From Photobacterium alginatilyticum (GTDB lineage Bacteria; Pseudomonadota; Gammaproteobacteria; Enterobacterales; Vibrionaceae), in NCBI RefSeq assembly GCF_009910675.1, contig NZ_RSEJ01000003.1, positions 1 to 64,000 of the forward strand: a DNA stretch of 64,000 nt, read 5' to 3'. The notes beneath the pieces are model-generated. The model made no database searches, was not told the origin of the DNA, and saw nothing but the letters and a program-made list of their open reading frames with translations. Both the position numbers and the translations under genes were made by a program. Below are positions 9,200 through 18,396 of this stretch, in pieces. Numbering within the stretch: position 1 is the stretch's first letter; each line of letters opens with the position of its first letter.

Positions 9200-11281
9200 T
9201 TGTCTAAACGTTTAAAGCTACTGCTGACTGCCTCTGTAGTCATTATTGTTATTGCAGCCGGGATCGTTGCGACAAGAGAAGTGAGCCGCCAGTGGTTATT
9301 TGAAAATGCCCAGTCTCAGGGCGAAGATCGCTTGCTCAAATACGTCGGTGACATTCGCCGGGCACTCAGGCGCTATCACTACCTGCCTTATTTGGTTACC
9401 GATCACCAGCCGAGCCGGAAGCTGCTGACCGGCGATAATAGTTTGCATGATGACGTTGGCCTATATCTCGCGCAGTTGGACAAGGCCGCCAATACCAAGG
9501 GCTGGTATATCCTGACACCGAAAGGAAACCTGATTGCCTCAAGCCGAAAGCATGCCAGCTGGCAGAAAGCCGACGGGCAGACTATTGCCGACAAGCTGGT
9601 CCGCCAGGGCGGAGAAGTGGTGACAGTGAGCAAGATTGTTGACGGGAAGGCTCGGTACTTTCTGGCCGCACCGATGTACTCCAAATCAGTGGTGATCGGA
9701 ATCGCTGTCGTTAAGGTCGACCTGAGTACCTTGACGGAGTCCTGGCTGGCTGAAAATGAACTGGTTCTGATCAGCCATAGAGAGCAGAAGTTCTTCCTGT
9801 CGAGCAGTCAGCGCTATAGTGCCGAGTGGCTCAATAGCCAGGCGCAGGGAATGGCACAGCAACCTCCGAGTGTTATGCAGCTTGCCAGTGGTACGACATT
9901 GTCGACCTGGCAGCTCGGGCAGGAAGACTATCTGGTTCAAACGGTTCAGCTCGATGATCTGAAATGGAAGATCTACTACCTCACGCCATTGAAAGAGCAA
10001 ATACAAACGGTTTACTGGCTGGGGGTTAGTACTGTCATCCTGATGGTGTCGATGCTGATTCTGGGACTGTTTATTTACGAGCGACGACAGAAGTTGCGCT
10101 CTAAACAGCTGTTACAGGAACTGGTCATTGAGTCCGAATACTGGCTGCGGCGGATGTTCAGCAAAACCAATGTCGGGTTGATGCTGCTCGACAGCCAGGG
10201 AAAGATTGGTGAGATCAACCCGACGGCGATGCGCTATTTCAGCTTGTCGGACTCTATGGTCGAGAATATTTTTGCCTGGCAGCTGTTTGAGACGACGGCA
10301 GGCAATTCAACCGTGATGCTGTTGTTGAAGAATCTGGCCAATCACCATGAGTGGGGAGAAATCACTGCCGTAGAAGTGATGGCTCGACGCAGCGACGGCT
10401 CACGTTTTCCGGTGCTGTTTTCAATCACCTCGCTGCCCTGGCATGACGAAAGACATTTTTTGATCACGGCCATTGATATCAGCAAGCGTAAAAAAGCTGA
10501 GAATGCCCTTCGGGCGGTCAATGAGCAACTGGAACAACGGGTTCAGGAAAGAACGAGAGCGCTGCACTCTGCCCAGGAAGAACTGGTCCAGAGCAGTAAA
10601 ATGGCCGCGCTGGGCAGAATGTCGAGCGCCATTACCCACGAGCTTAACCAACCGCTTACCGGGTTGCGTACTTTGCTTTCCAGCAATGAATTGCTGATTG
10701 AGCGCGGAGAAACCAAGATACTTCGCGCCAACATGAAGCTGGTGGATACGCTGGTGGAACGGATGGCAAACATGACCTCGCAGCTCAAGACGTTTGCCTT
10801 TAACCGCCCCGAGCAGTTAACCGCTACCTCCTTGCCGGATACCTTGCAGCAGATATTGCGTATTCACCAGCAACGATTGCAAGGTGTTGATGTTCGGATC
10901 CGAATTCCTTCCCATTTACCGGATGTACTTGGTGAGCCTCAACGACTGATGCAGGTATTGGGCAACCTGATCAGCAATGCCCTTGATGCGGTGGCTGATA
11001 CTGCAGAGCCGAGTTTGGTTATTACGGCCTCAGAACAGGGCAAGCAGGTGATCATTCAGGTTATTGACAATGGATGTGGGATCAGTGAATCCATGCTGGA
11101 CAATATGTTCGAACCGTTTCAGACCAGTAAAAAAATGGGGGAAGGGTTGGGGTTGGGACTATCTATCACTGCCAATAATGTCCGCGATATGCAAGGCACT
11201 ATTCGTGCCGCTAATAATGTCGATGACGAAGGGCGGCAAGCGGCGGGGGTGACATTTACGGTTGTGATGCAAATTTTCTAA
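9200..11281 (+). CDS. DctB-like sensor histidine kinase with extra PAS domain
   Basis: An inner-membrane sensor kinase of about 693 residues. One membrane segment lies near the N-terminus, then a periplasmic double-PDC/Cache region of about 230 residues, a second membrane segment (coded about 10010-10090), a cytoplasmic PAS domain (NVGLMLLDSQGKIGEINPTA), a coiled coil, HisKA with phospho-acceptor His in AITHELNQPLTGLR, and a HATPase domain with NLISNALDAV and GEGLGLGLS. The HELNQPL box is typical of DctB-type kinases, which control sigma-54 activators for C4-dicarboxylate uptake; DctB itself usually lacks the PAS domain. The start is TTG 9200 because GAGGAG lies five bases upstream; ATG 9185 is the alternative. 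No response-regulator gene is adjacent. The DctD-like regulator at 22.4-23.7 kb is a candidate partner (inference). Confidence 0.88.
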   Translation: MSKRLKLLLTASVVIIVIAAGIVATREVSRQWLFENAQSQGEDRLLKYVGDIRRALRRYHYLPYLVTDHQPSRKLLTGDNSLHDDVGLYLAQLDKAANTKGWYILTPKGNLIASSRKHASWQKADGQTIADKLVRQGGEVVTVSKIVDGKARYFLAAPMYSKSVVIGIAVVKVDLSTLTESWLAENELVLISHREQKFFLSSSQRYSAEWLNSQAQGMAQQPPSVMQLASGTTLSTWQLGQEDYLVQTVQLDDLKWKIYYLTPLKEQIQTVYWLGVSTVILMVSMLILGLFIYERRQKLRSKQLLQELVIESEYWLRRMFSKTNVGLMLLDSQGKIGEINPTAMRYFSLSDSMVENIFAWQLFETTAGNSTVMLLLKNLANHHEWGEITAVEVMARRSDGSRFPVLFSITSLPWHDERHFLITAIDISKRKKAENALRAVNEQLEQRVQERTRALHSAQEELVQSSKMAALGRMSSAITHELNQPLTGLRTLLSSNELLIERGETKILRANMKLVDTLVERMANMTSQLKTFAFNRPEQLTATSLPDTLQQILRIHQQRLQGVDVRIRIPSHLPDVLGEPQRLMQVLGNLISNALDAVADTAEPSLVITASEQGKQVIIQVIDNGCGISESMLDNMFEPFQTSKKMGEGLGLGLSITANNVRDMQGTIRAANNVDDEGRQAAGVTFTVVMQIF

Positions 11282-11525
11282 CCTGAGCAGGCTTTATATT
11301 AGTCGCCGAAGTCGCAACATGTCTGTTAATCGTGTGCATCGGGGGGCATCTGTTTGTCATTTGAGTTCTGGATTCTCATAAATATATCTTTCTTGTTATG
11401 AATGAACAAATTACATTGAACTATACTGACTAGATTGCTTTTTGAATTAATAGCTTAAAGATCTCAATAATAAAGAATTTGCCCTATTTGGGCTTTGATA
11501 TTGATGAGCAGAAGGCGATCAGGTT

Positions 11526-12905
11526 ATGCAATGTCAGTTTACCACTCCTTTGTTGTTGGCATCATTTTTTGTGGCTTCCCCAGCCTTCGGCGATGAATAC
11601 GATACCTTGTATTCTACATCTCCCTCCGTACTTGCTTCCGCACCTTCTTCCTTGCCTGGGTATAGCAACACAACCTGGGAAGATCAGCCCAGGCCTGACA
11701 GTGTGTATGATTCTCCTTATTCGGTGGCGCTTTTCTCGGCGGAAAACGGCGAGGATGCCGATCGTCTGTGGTCTCAGACCAAATCGGTTGCATGGTATGG
11801 AGTCGGGGTGGCAGGTTTTATTGCTTTGTTGCCGGAAGACATTTCGAACTGGGACAATAGCAGTGAACGCCTGATGGAAAAATGGTGGAAAAACGTCAAA
11901 GACGGCCCGGTGTGGGATCGGGATATCTGGTATATCAACTATATCGGCCACCCTTATTTTGGCGGTGTTTACTATCAGGTAGCCCGAAAGTCCGGCTATC
12001 GACAGTGGGATGCGTTTGTCTACTCGTTTCTGATGTCTACATTCTATTGGGAATATGGGTTGGAGGCCTTTGCAGAAGTCCCTGCTATACAGGATTTGGT
12101 GGTAACACCCGTGCTGGGTTGGGTGTATGGTGAGTGGGCATTCAACAAAGAGCGGGAGATCATCCAGGGTGGCGGTGAAGTCTGGGGCTCTTCGTTGGTT
12201 GGAGATATGGCACTGTTTTTTCTTGACCCAGTCGATAGTATTGGTTGTGGTATTAATAATCTGGTTGGCCGTGATGTTATCAAGGCTGGCACCGGGTACA
12301 TCGGCTTTCAGGATGTTTCGCTGTCAAACGGAGAAGTGGATACCCAGTTTAGGATCAACATGAGTTACAGCATCGGTGAGGGAGAAACAAGCCCGGCGCT
12401 CAAGCGTCGCCGGGAATATGCGACATCCTCGGTATCGAACGATCCTATTGATGACGGTGTCGTTGGTATTTCAATAGGGGCTCGATATTTGGATCTTGAT
12501 AGTGACTGGCAACTGGAAAATCGTTGGGCGCCGACAATCAGCCTGGGAGTGTATTTTACCCCGGCTTTCTCTTCCCGCCTGAATTATACCCGAGTTGAAA
12601 CACCGAGCACGATTACCAAAGCAGATGTAAGTTATGAAAACTACAGTTTTGATTTTCAATATTATTTTAATAACAAGGATAAACTGCGGCCTTATCTGAA
12701 TGTCGGTATTGGCGAAACACTGCTGGAGAAAAGTGTTGATCTCAAAACATTCCAGATCAACGGTGGTGCTGGTTTGCATTATCAGTTTCATGCTAATTGG
12801 GCGCTACTTGCTGATTGGTCTCATTATCACAGTACCAGTACTTCGACAAATGATGATCTTTTTTCGGGGCAGCTTGTATATCGATTTGGCCGAGGGGAGC
12901 GCTAA
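11526..12905 (+). CDS. DUF3943 outer-membrane-associated protein
   Basis: A 459-residue exported protein with a signal peptide (about 1-22, ending SPAFG). The central part fits DUF3943: YINYIGHPYFGGVYYQVARK (about 138-157), the helix-rich SFLMSTFYWEYGLEAFAEVP, and TPVLGWVYGEWAF. The C-terminal third is strand-rich (VGISIGARYLDL, PTISLGVYFTPAFSSRLNY, FDFQYYFNN) and ends in LVYRFGRGER, suggesting a barrel. No function is known. It stands alone, with about 240 bases of AT-rich sequence upstream. Confidence 0.8.
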   Translation: MQCQFTTPLLLASFFVASPAFGDEYDTLYSTSPSVLASAPSSLPGYSNTTWEDQPRPDSVYDSPYSVALFSAENGEDADRLWSQTKSVAWYGVGVAGFIALLPEDISNWDNSSERLMEKWWKNVKDGPVWDRDIWYINYIGHPYFGGVYYQVARKSGYRQWDAFVYSFLMSTFYWEYGLEAFAEVPAIQDLVVTPVLGWVYGEWAFNKEREIIQGGGEVWGSSLVGDMALFFLDPVDSIGCGINNLVGRDVIKAGTGYIGFQDVSLSNGEVDTQFRINMSYSIGEGETSPALKRRREYATSSVSNDPIDDGVVGISIGARYLDLDSDWQLENRWAPTISLGVYFTPAFSSRLNYTRVETPSTITKADVSYENYSFDFQYYFNNKDKLRPYLNVGIGETLLEKSVDLKTFQINGGAGLHYQFHANWALLADWSHYHSTSTSTNDDLFSGQLVYRFGRGER

Positions 12906-13011
12906 ACGAACATTTGTACGCTAAACATATAGCCTCGACAAGTAAGCCATAGCCGTGTAGTGTCAATGCAAAATAGCACATAAATAATGGTATAAGCCGA
13001 GGAAAAAGAAG

Positions 13012-13545
13012 GTGATTAATCTAGATACGCCAAGGTTGGCGATGCGGCAGATAGTTGAGGCGGATTGGACCTTGTTTTGCCGGCTGCTTCAGGATCCCAA
13101 GGTGATCGAGTTGGCTTTTGATCAACCCTCACCAGATGATATACAAACTAGATTCGACAGCCGCCTCCCTGAATGGAGGCATGATTCCGAGCACTGGCTG
13201 TGCCTGACAATCATTGAAAAAGAAACAGGTGAGTCGGTAGGGGTAACCGGGTTTCAAGTTGATCAAAATGATCGTTCCCGGGCTGAAGTCGGTTACCTGT
13301 TGCTGCCTGAGTACCATGGCAACGGCTACGGCACGGAATCGCTGCAGAGGTTGGTTCAGTTTGCTGTTGAGGAGCTTCATTTGTCATGCTTGACCGCTAC
13401 GGTAACAGATGGAAACGAAGCATCATGCCGGGTGTTGGAAAAGTGTGGATTCGTATTTAGCCAGCGCATTCCTGATGCCTATGAAATCAGGCAGCAACGT
13501 TATGATGATCTGATTTATACCTTGGCTGTAAATAAAACCCTGTAA
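13012..13545 (+). CDS. GNAT-family N-acetyltransferase (RimJ/RimL-like)
   Basis: A 177-residue acetyltransferase that would use acetyl-CoA to acetylate an amine, of the RimJ/RimL subgroup by its N-terminal TPRLAMRQI motif. The acetyl-CoA pyrophosphate loop is visible as LLPEYHGNGYGTESLQ (about 97-112), followed by ATVTDGNEASCRVLEKCGF (about 126-144). The substrate is unknown. The start is GTG at 13012, chosen because GAGGA lies eight bases upstream and the RimJ/L N-terminus starts there. The MFS gene begins 44 bases downstream on the same strand, so the two may be co-transcribed. Confidence 0.88.
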   Translation: MINLDTPRLAMRQIVEADWTLFCRLLQDPKVIELAFDQPSPDDIQTRFDSRLPEWRHDSEHWLCLTIIEKETGESVGVTGFQVDQNDRSRAEVGYLLLPEYHGNGYGTESLQRLVQFAVEELHLSCLTATVTDGNEASCRVLEKCGFVFSQRIPDAYEIRQQRYDDLIYTLAVNKTL

Positions 13546-13589
13546 CAGGCTGCCCGTATCAAACTTACTATTAGCAATGACGAATATGG

Positions 13590-14768
13590 ATGTTTATGAA
13601 ATCTTTGCCATGGAATGCCGGGCTGCTTGCTCTGGTTCAGCCTTTTGTTTTATCTGTTGGTGCACTTAGTGTTTTTCTTGGCGGGATAGTCGGTGCTCAG
13701 TTACAGCCGACGCTTGAGCTGGCAACCTTACCGGTAACGGTGTTGATAATCGGCGTGTCACTGAACATTTTTCCCGCCGCGAAAATCCAGCATAGGTTCG
13801 GTCGGAAAAATGCCTTTATTGCTGCAGCACTGATTAGCAGTGGTGTTGCTTTTGCCGCCGGTATTGCTATTGAGCAAGAAGCCTTCTGGGCGTTTACTGC
13901 GTGTAGTTTTTTGCTGGGAACCCAACTGGCGTATGTCAGTCAGTATCGTTTTGCGGCCATTGAAAGCTGTAAGGACCCTAGCCAGCACCCGAGTGTAGTA
14001 AGCCTGGTATTGGTGGGGGGCATTGCTGCTGCCGTCGTCGGGCCTGAGTTGCTAAATGTCGGGCAGCTTGTTCCTGTCTTTACGTCTGAATATGCGAATG
14101 CATATAGTGCATTGGGGATCATTGAACTCATCGGCGCGCTGATATTACTGATTGGGATGAAACCGATCAGTATCAGGGAAGACAGTACCACGAATGGTAG
14201 CGATCGTCCTTTATCTCAAGTCCTAAAGCAGCCTTTGCTCTGGCTTGCGTTGGGGGCTGGATTGACGGCCTATGCTGTCATGGCTTTCCTGATGACAGCG
14301 ACGCCGCTAGCCATGCAGCATCACGGTCATGATATCCAGAGTGCCAAGTGGGTGATTCAAAGCCATGTTGTTGCGATGTATTTGCCATCGCTTATTACCC
14401 CGTTAATTATAAGACGTATTGGTACCTTCAGGCTGATCTTTGTAGGCTGCATGATCATGCTAGGCTGTATTGCGATAGGGCTGCTTGGGCAAAGTGTACA
14501 TAGTTACTGGTGGGCACTGGTGCTGCTTGGTATTGGCTGGAATTTCTTGTTTATCAGCGGTACAACTTTGCTACCCGGAACCTACCAGCCAAACGAGCGC
14601 TTCAGGGTGCAGGCCATCAATGATTTTTCTATTACGGCTTTTCAGGCAGCGGGTTCGTTAAGTGCCGGTATGGTGCTGTTTACCCAAGGCTGGAGCTGGA
14701 TGCTGGTGGCATCGGTTTTTCCAATAATAACCTTATTGTTGCTGAATATCGTAGTTAAAAAGCACTAG
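13590..14768 (+). CDS. MFS transporter
   Basis: A 392-residue membrane protein with about 12 hydrophobic segments in two halves separated by a polar loop near 195-215 (SIREDSTTNGSDRP). Between segments 2 and 3 is HRFGRKNAFIAAALISSG, matching the major-facilitator loop signature. The top resemblance is to uncharacterised drug- or metabolite-efflux MFS proteins; the substrate is unknown. ATG 13590 or ATG 13596 could start it. It follows the acetyltransferase gene by 44 bases and is closed by a strong terminator. Confidence 0.87.
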   Translation: MFMKSLPWNAGLLALVQPFVLSVGALSVFLGGIVGAQLQPTLELATLPVTVLIIGVSLNIFPAAKIQHRFGRKNAFIAAALISSGVAFAAGIAIEQEAFWAFTACSFLLGTQLAYVSQYRFAAIESCKDPSQHPSVVSLVLVGGIAAAVVGPELLNVGQLVPVFTSEYANAYSALGIIELIGALILLIGMKPISIREDSTTNGSDRPLSQVLKQPLLWLALGAGLTAYAVMAFLMTATPLAMQHHGHDIQSAKWVIQSHVVAMYLPSLITPLIIRRIGTFRLIFVGCMIMLGCIAIGLLGQSVHSYWWALVLLGIGWNFLFISGTTLLPGTYQPNERFRVQAINDFSITAFQAAGSLSAGMVLFTQGWSWMLVASVFPIITLLLLNIVVKKH

Positions 14769-14816
14769 AGAAGCCTGGATGAAATGATGTAAGTGGCTGT
14801 AGCTTGATTGGTGAAT

Positions 14817-14850
14817 AAAACGCGCGAAGATGGTCTTCGCGCGTTTTTTG
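14817..14850. terminator. Bidirectional rho-independent terminator
   Basis: The stem CGCGCGAAGA / TCTTCGCGCG (14821-14843) is flanked by AAAA on the left and TTTTTT on the right, so it can terminate both the MFS gene and the convergent lhgO operon. Confidence 0.95.
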
Positions 14851-14883
14851 TCTGTGAGGATGCTGTCGAGAACGGAAACTGAA

Positions 14884-16143
14884 TCAGGCCGGCTCTGCAA
14901 CAGATTCAGAGCTCACTTCCTTTGGGGCATTGGGCTCCTTTTCGGCCACCTTGTCGCAGATATAGTTACCGATAGGAATTGCCGAGGTGGCGGCCGGTGA
15001 GGGTGCATTGCACACATGCAGGCTGCGCGGGCTTTCGGCAAATAGGAAGTCATGAACCAGGGTGCCGTCTTTCAGTACTGCCTGCGCCCGGATCCCGGCC
15101 GGGTAGGGTTCAAGATCACTGGCTTTGATCTGCGGGCAATACTTATTGACCATTTTTAGATAGCCGGGTTTCCACCATGAGTTTTTGGTCTCTATCAGGC
15201 CGGTTTTCAGGTGCTTGGCTGTGACTTTCCAGAACCCGCTGAACTGGATCATATCCAGAACGTCCTTCAGGCTGATATTGATCCGGCCGTAGCCTTCTCG
15301 TTTCCAGCCTTGGACCGCATTGGGGCCGACCGTTACGGTACCGTCGATCATCTTGGTAAGATGTACACCCAGGAAAGGGAGATCAGGATCCGGAATTGGG
15401 TAGATCAGGTGATTAACTACCTTGTTGAATTTTGGTGCCAGGCGGTAGTATTCCCCGCGGTAGGGAATGATCTGAAAGTCAGTCTCAATATTGAGCATTT
15501 GCGTCAGACGATCGGCCATCAGGCCCGAGCAGGATATCAAGAACCGGCAATCTAGCTGAAAAGGCTGGCCGTCGCTTTTACAGCTGACTGTAATCTTTTC
15601 AGCCGATTCAGCCAGGGCGACCACTTCGGTACGTTTCGACACCTCGCCCCCGAGCTGAATAAACTCCTCGGCCATTTTCTCTGTGATTAGTCGATAGTTA
15701 ACAATACTGGTCGATTTGACGAAGATCGCCCCCAAACCGGTAATGTTTGGTTCTTTCTCCGTAAGCGCAGCTTGGTCGAGCAGTTCGACATCAATTCCAT
15801 TTTCATGGCAACGCTCATATAGCGCACGCATCCGTTCAAGTTCCAGCGGATCTGTAGCAACCAGTAGTTTGCCGCAGTTTTCTACTGGGATTTCATGCTT
15901 TTGACAGAACTCAAGGGTACGCTCGACACCGGCTTTGCAGAAGTTCGCCTTCAAACTGCCCGGCGCATAATAGACGCCGGCATGGATCACTCCGCTGTTA
16001 TGGCCGGTTTGGTGCTGGGAAAGGGCATCTTCTTTTTCGACCACCAGAATGGACTTTTCCGGGTATCGCTGTTGCAATTGCCAGGCGGTCGAAATGCCGA
16101 CAATGCCTCCCCCGACGATAATGTAATCGTATATTTTGTTCAC
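14884..16143 (-). CDS. lhgO: L-2-hydroxyglutarate oxidase/dehydrogenase
   Basis: A 419-residue FAD enzyme of the DAO family that oxidises L-2-hydroxyglutarate to 2-oxoglutarate, passing electrons to the membrane quinone pool. The N-terminus shows the dinucleotide-binding motif YIIVGGGIVGISTAWQL, followed by QTGHNSGVIHAGVYYAPGS, the LhgO/L2HGDH signature, and near the C-terminus YPAGIRAQAV and NAPSPAATSAIPIG. The C-terminus extends about 20 residues beyond E. coli LhgO with a Ser/Glu-rich tail. It starts with GTG (16143), preceded by GGGAG. It is the last gene of the TAXI-TRAP-lhgO operon, which suggests the transporter supplies 2-hydroxyglutarate, glutarate or a precursor (inference). In E. 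coli, LhgO acts in glutarate and lysine breakdown. Confidence 0.92.
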   Translation of the reverse strand: MNKIYDYIIVGGGIVGISTAWQLQQRYPEKSILVVEKEDALSQHQTGHNSGVIHAGVYYAPGSLKANFCKAGVERTLEFCQKHEIPVENCGKLLVATDPLELERMRALYERCHENGIDVELLDQAALTEKEPNITGLGAIFVKSTSIVNYRLITEKMAEEFIQLGGEVSKRTEVVALAESAEKITVSCKSDGQPFQLDCRFLISCSGLMADRLTQMLNIETDFQIIPYRGEYYRLAPKFNKVVNHLIYPIPDPDLPFLGVHLTKMIDGTVTVGPNAVQGWKREGYGRINISLKDVLDMIQFSGFWKVTAKHLKTGLIETKNSWWKPGYLKMVNKYCPQIKASDLEPYPAGIRAQAVLKDGTLVHDFLFAESPRSLHVCNAPSPAATSAIPIGNYICDKVAEKEPNAPKEVSSESVAEPA

Positions 16144-16206
16144 AACTAAAACTCCCTATTGGCACCCGGAGCAGATAGCGCCGGGCAGCGTGATTCCTGT
16201 ACCTTG

Positions 16207-18336
16207 TTATGACTGGGATGACGGAGTGGCAGCCAGCTGTTGCTGGCGATCTTTTCGACCGCTATAGATAAACAGGGCCACGAACACAATAGTGGCTACA
16301 ATACGGGCAGTTAGCGGCAGGTCAGGCCATACCAAGACTACCCCTAGTGTGCCAAGTAAGCCCCTCAGGAACAAATTAATTTGCCCTTCCAAATAGCCTT
16401 CTATTGCCCCAATCAGGGCATAGGTGCCAACGGTGGCGAAAAAGCCGACGGTGAGCACCGAAACCCAGTCCCAGCTAACGAGAGAGGTATAGGCAATCAA
16501 CAGAGGTACCAGGTACAGGCCTTTGGCAATTTTCCATGCCGTTAACCCTGTCCGCATGGGGGGCGTTCTGGCGATGGTGGCAGCGGCAAAGGCGGTAAGG
16601 CAGACCGGTGGAGTTACGTTGCTATCCTGCGATAGCCAGAAAATGATCAGGTGGGCAGATAATAGAGCCAGGCCGACCTTCTCCAGTCCTAGCCCTTGTT
16701 CCAGTAGAGTCCCCATGAAGTCTGCCGGTACCAGTGCCAGTAGTTGCTGGGCCTTGTCCAGGCTCATCGGCTGCGCCAGGGCAGACAGCTGATCAGGTGC
16801 GGCAAGCATAAAGATAGCCTTCGCCTGCTCGGGCAACTGTCCGTTGACCATCAGGTCGAGAATTTGGCTTTCGGCAAGCAGTTTGTACAGGGCCGGCGCA
16901 GACAGGGTGCCCAGAACAATATAGGCTGCGGTTACAGGCAGCCCCATACCGAGGATCAGTGAAGCCAGAGCAATCAATACCAGCATGATAATTAGGCTGC
17001 CACCTGACCAGTCATTGATCATCAGCGAGAAGGTATTTCCGATCCCCGTTGTGCTGATCACATTGATCACCAGGCCAATCCCGATCAACAGCACAGCAGT
17101 AGTTGCCATATTGCGAGCGCCTTGCGCCATTGCTTCAACAATAGCAGTAAGCCCCATCTTGTTGGGTGAAAGCCAGGAGGCAACGATGACTGAGATAATC
17201 GATAGTCCGGCGGCATAGGTCGGGGTAAAGCCACTGACCAGCAGACTGACGAGTACCCCAAGGGGGATAAGGTTGTGCCAGCCGGAAAGCAGCACTTTCA
17301 AGAACGGTTCGGTGGTGGTGGTTACTTGATGGACACCGCTGCGCTTGGCTTCGATACGGACGAAGAAAGCCACTGATAGGAAGTAAATCAGGGCGGGAAC
17401 CACAGAAACGGCAATGATATTGACGTAGGGAACCTGTGTATAGGAGGCCATAATAAAGGCACCGGCCCCCATGACAGGCGGCATTAGCTGGCCTCCTGTC
17501 GAGGCGGCGGCTTCGACACCGGCGGCAAATCGGGCGGGAAACCCGGCCTTGCGCATGAGCGGAATAGTAATAACACCGGTCGAGACGGTGTTGGCCACAC
17601 TGGAACCTGAGACCGATCCCATTAGCCCCGAACCGATAACGGCAATAAAGCCCGGTCCTCCGATGATCTTTCCTGCTGCTGCGCGTGAGACATCAATGAT
17701 GTAGTCGCCAACACCGGAGCGAACCAAAAAAGCACCGAACAGGATAAACATGAAGACAAAGCTCCAGCTGATCCGAGAGATCGAGCCAAACATGCCTTCG
17801 GAGCTGTAGAAGCTGCGGTAGAGCAGGGTTTCAAAACTCAGTCCGGGAAAATGGAAGATCCCCGTGACCCATTGCCCCCAAACGACGACATAGCTCAGGC
17901 ACAGTACGATCAGTACCGGGATAAACCAGCCAATGGTACGGCGGATAAGCTCCAGGACAATCACAATCGCCAGAATTGCAAAGACCCAGTCGCTGGCGAT
18001 GAACTTTACCCCCCGCTCGTACAGGGCATCTTCGGCAAAGGGGATATATAGCAGACAGGCCAGTGCCCCCAAGGCGATGAGGATATCGATACCAAGTGCA
18101 AGTTTGCTGCGCTTAAGGCTGCAGTGAGCCGGGTACCACAGGGCACAGATAATAGCGAAACCGGCAAAGTGGGTTGCTGATACCCAAAGTTCAGGCAGAG
18201 TCGCAAGGGTATTGAACCAGATATGAAGTACGGATAGCACGACACCCAGCACAGTGATTACAGATGTCAGCCAGGGAAAGTCTGTCCGTGTCGGCAGCTC
18301 AAACTGCTGAAGTTCTTGTTTGGTGGAATTGCTCAT
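16207..18336 (-). CDS. TRAP transporter, fused 4TM-12TM permease (TAXI type)
   Basis: About 709 residues in one chain combining the small (DctQ-like) and large (DctM-like) membrane subunits, as is usual for TAXI-type TRAP systems. The N-terminal third has the small-subunit helices. The large subunit starts near the segment SGVGDYIIDVSRAAAGK and has the conserved GSVSGSSVANTVSTG loop and GGQLMPPVMGAGAFIMASYT. A C-terminal four-helix extension resembles DUF3394. Uptake would be driven by sodium or proton gradient with the periplasmic protein coded just upstream. ATG 18336 is preferred because GAGGAG lies seven bases upstream; a frame extending to 18363 has no such signal. Confidence 0.93.
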   Translation of the reverse strand: MSNSTKQELQQFELPTRTDFPWLTSVITVLGVVLSVLHIWFNTLATLPELWVSATHFAGFAIICALWYPAHCSLKRSKLALGIDILIALGALACLLYIPFAEDALYERGVKFIASDWVFAILAIVIVLELIRRTIGWFIPVLIVLCLSYVVVWGQWVTGIFHFPGLSFETLLYRSFYSSEGMFGSISRISWSFVFMFILFGAFLVRSGVGDYIIDVSRAAAGKIIGGPGFIAVIGSGLMGSVSGSSVANTVSTGVITIPLMRKAGFPARFAAGVEAAASTGGQLMPPVMGAGAFIMASYTQVPYVNIIAVSVVPALIYFLSVAFFVRIEAKRSGVHQVTTTTEPFLKVLLSGWHNLIPLGVLVSLLVSGFTPTYAAGLSIISVIVASWLSPNKMGLTAIVEAMAQGARNMATTAVLLIGIGLVINVISTTGIGNTFSLMINDWSGGSLIIMLVLIALASLILGMGLPVTAAYIVLGTLSAPALYKLLAESQILDLMVNGQLPEQAKAIFMLAAPDQLSALAQPMSLDKAQQLLALVPADFMGTLLEQGLGLEKVGLALLSAHLIIFWLSQDSNVTPPVCLTAFAAATIARTPPMRTGLTAWKIAKGLYLVPLLIAYTSLVSWDWVSVLTVGFFATVGTYALIGAIEGYLEGQINLFLRGLLGTLGVVLVWPDLPLTARIVATIVFVALFIYSGRKDRQQQLAATPSSQS

Positions 18337-18353
18337 GATGATGCTCCTCGAAA

Positions 18354-18378
18354 CCCGCAGCACTTCCTGTACTGCGGG
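18354..18378 (-). other. Intercistronic stem-loop between the TAXI and TRAP genes
   Basis: CCCGCAG / CTGCGGG with an 11-base loop sits between the binding-protein stop and the permease start. Such structures in transporter operons often stabilise the upstream mRNA so that more binding protein than permease is made; that role is inferred here. Confidence 0.6.
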
Positions 18379-18396
18379 ATCTCGGTTGATTTACGA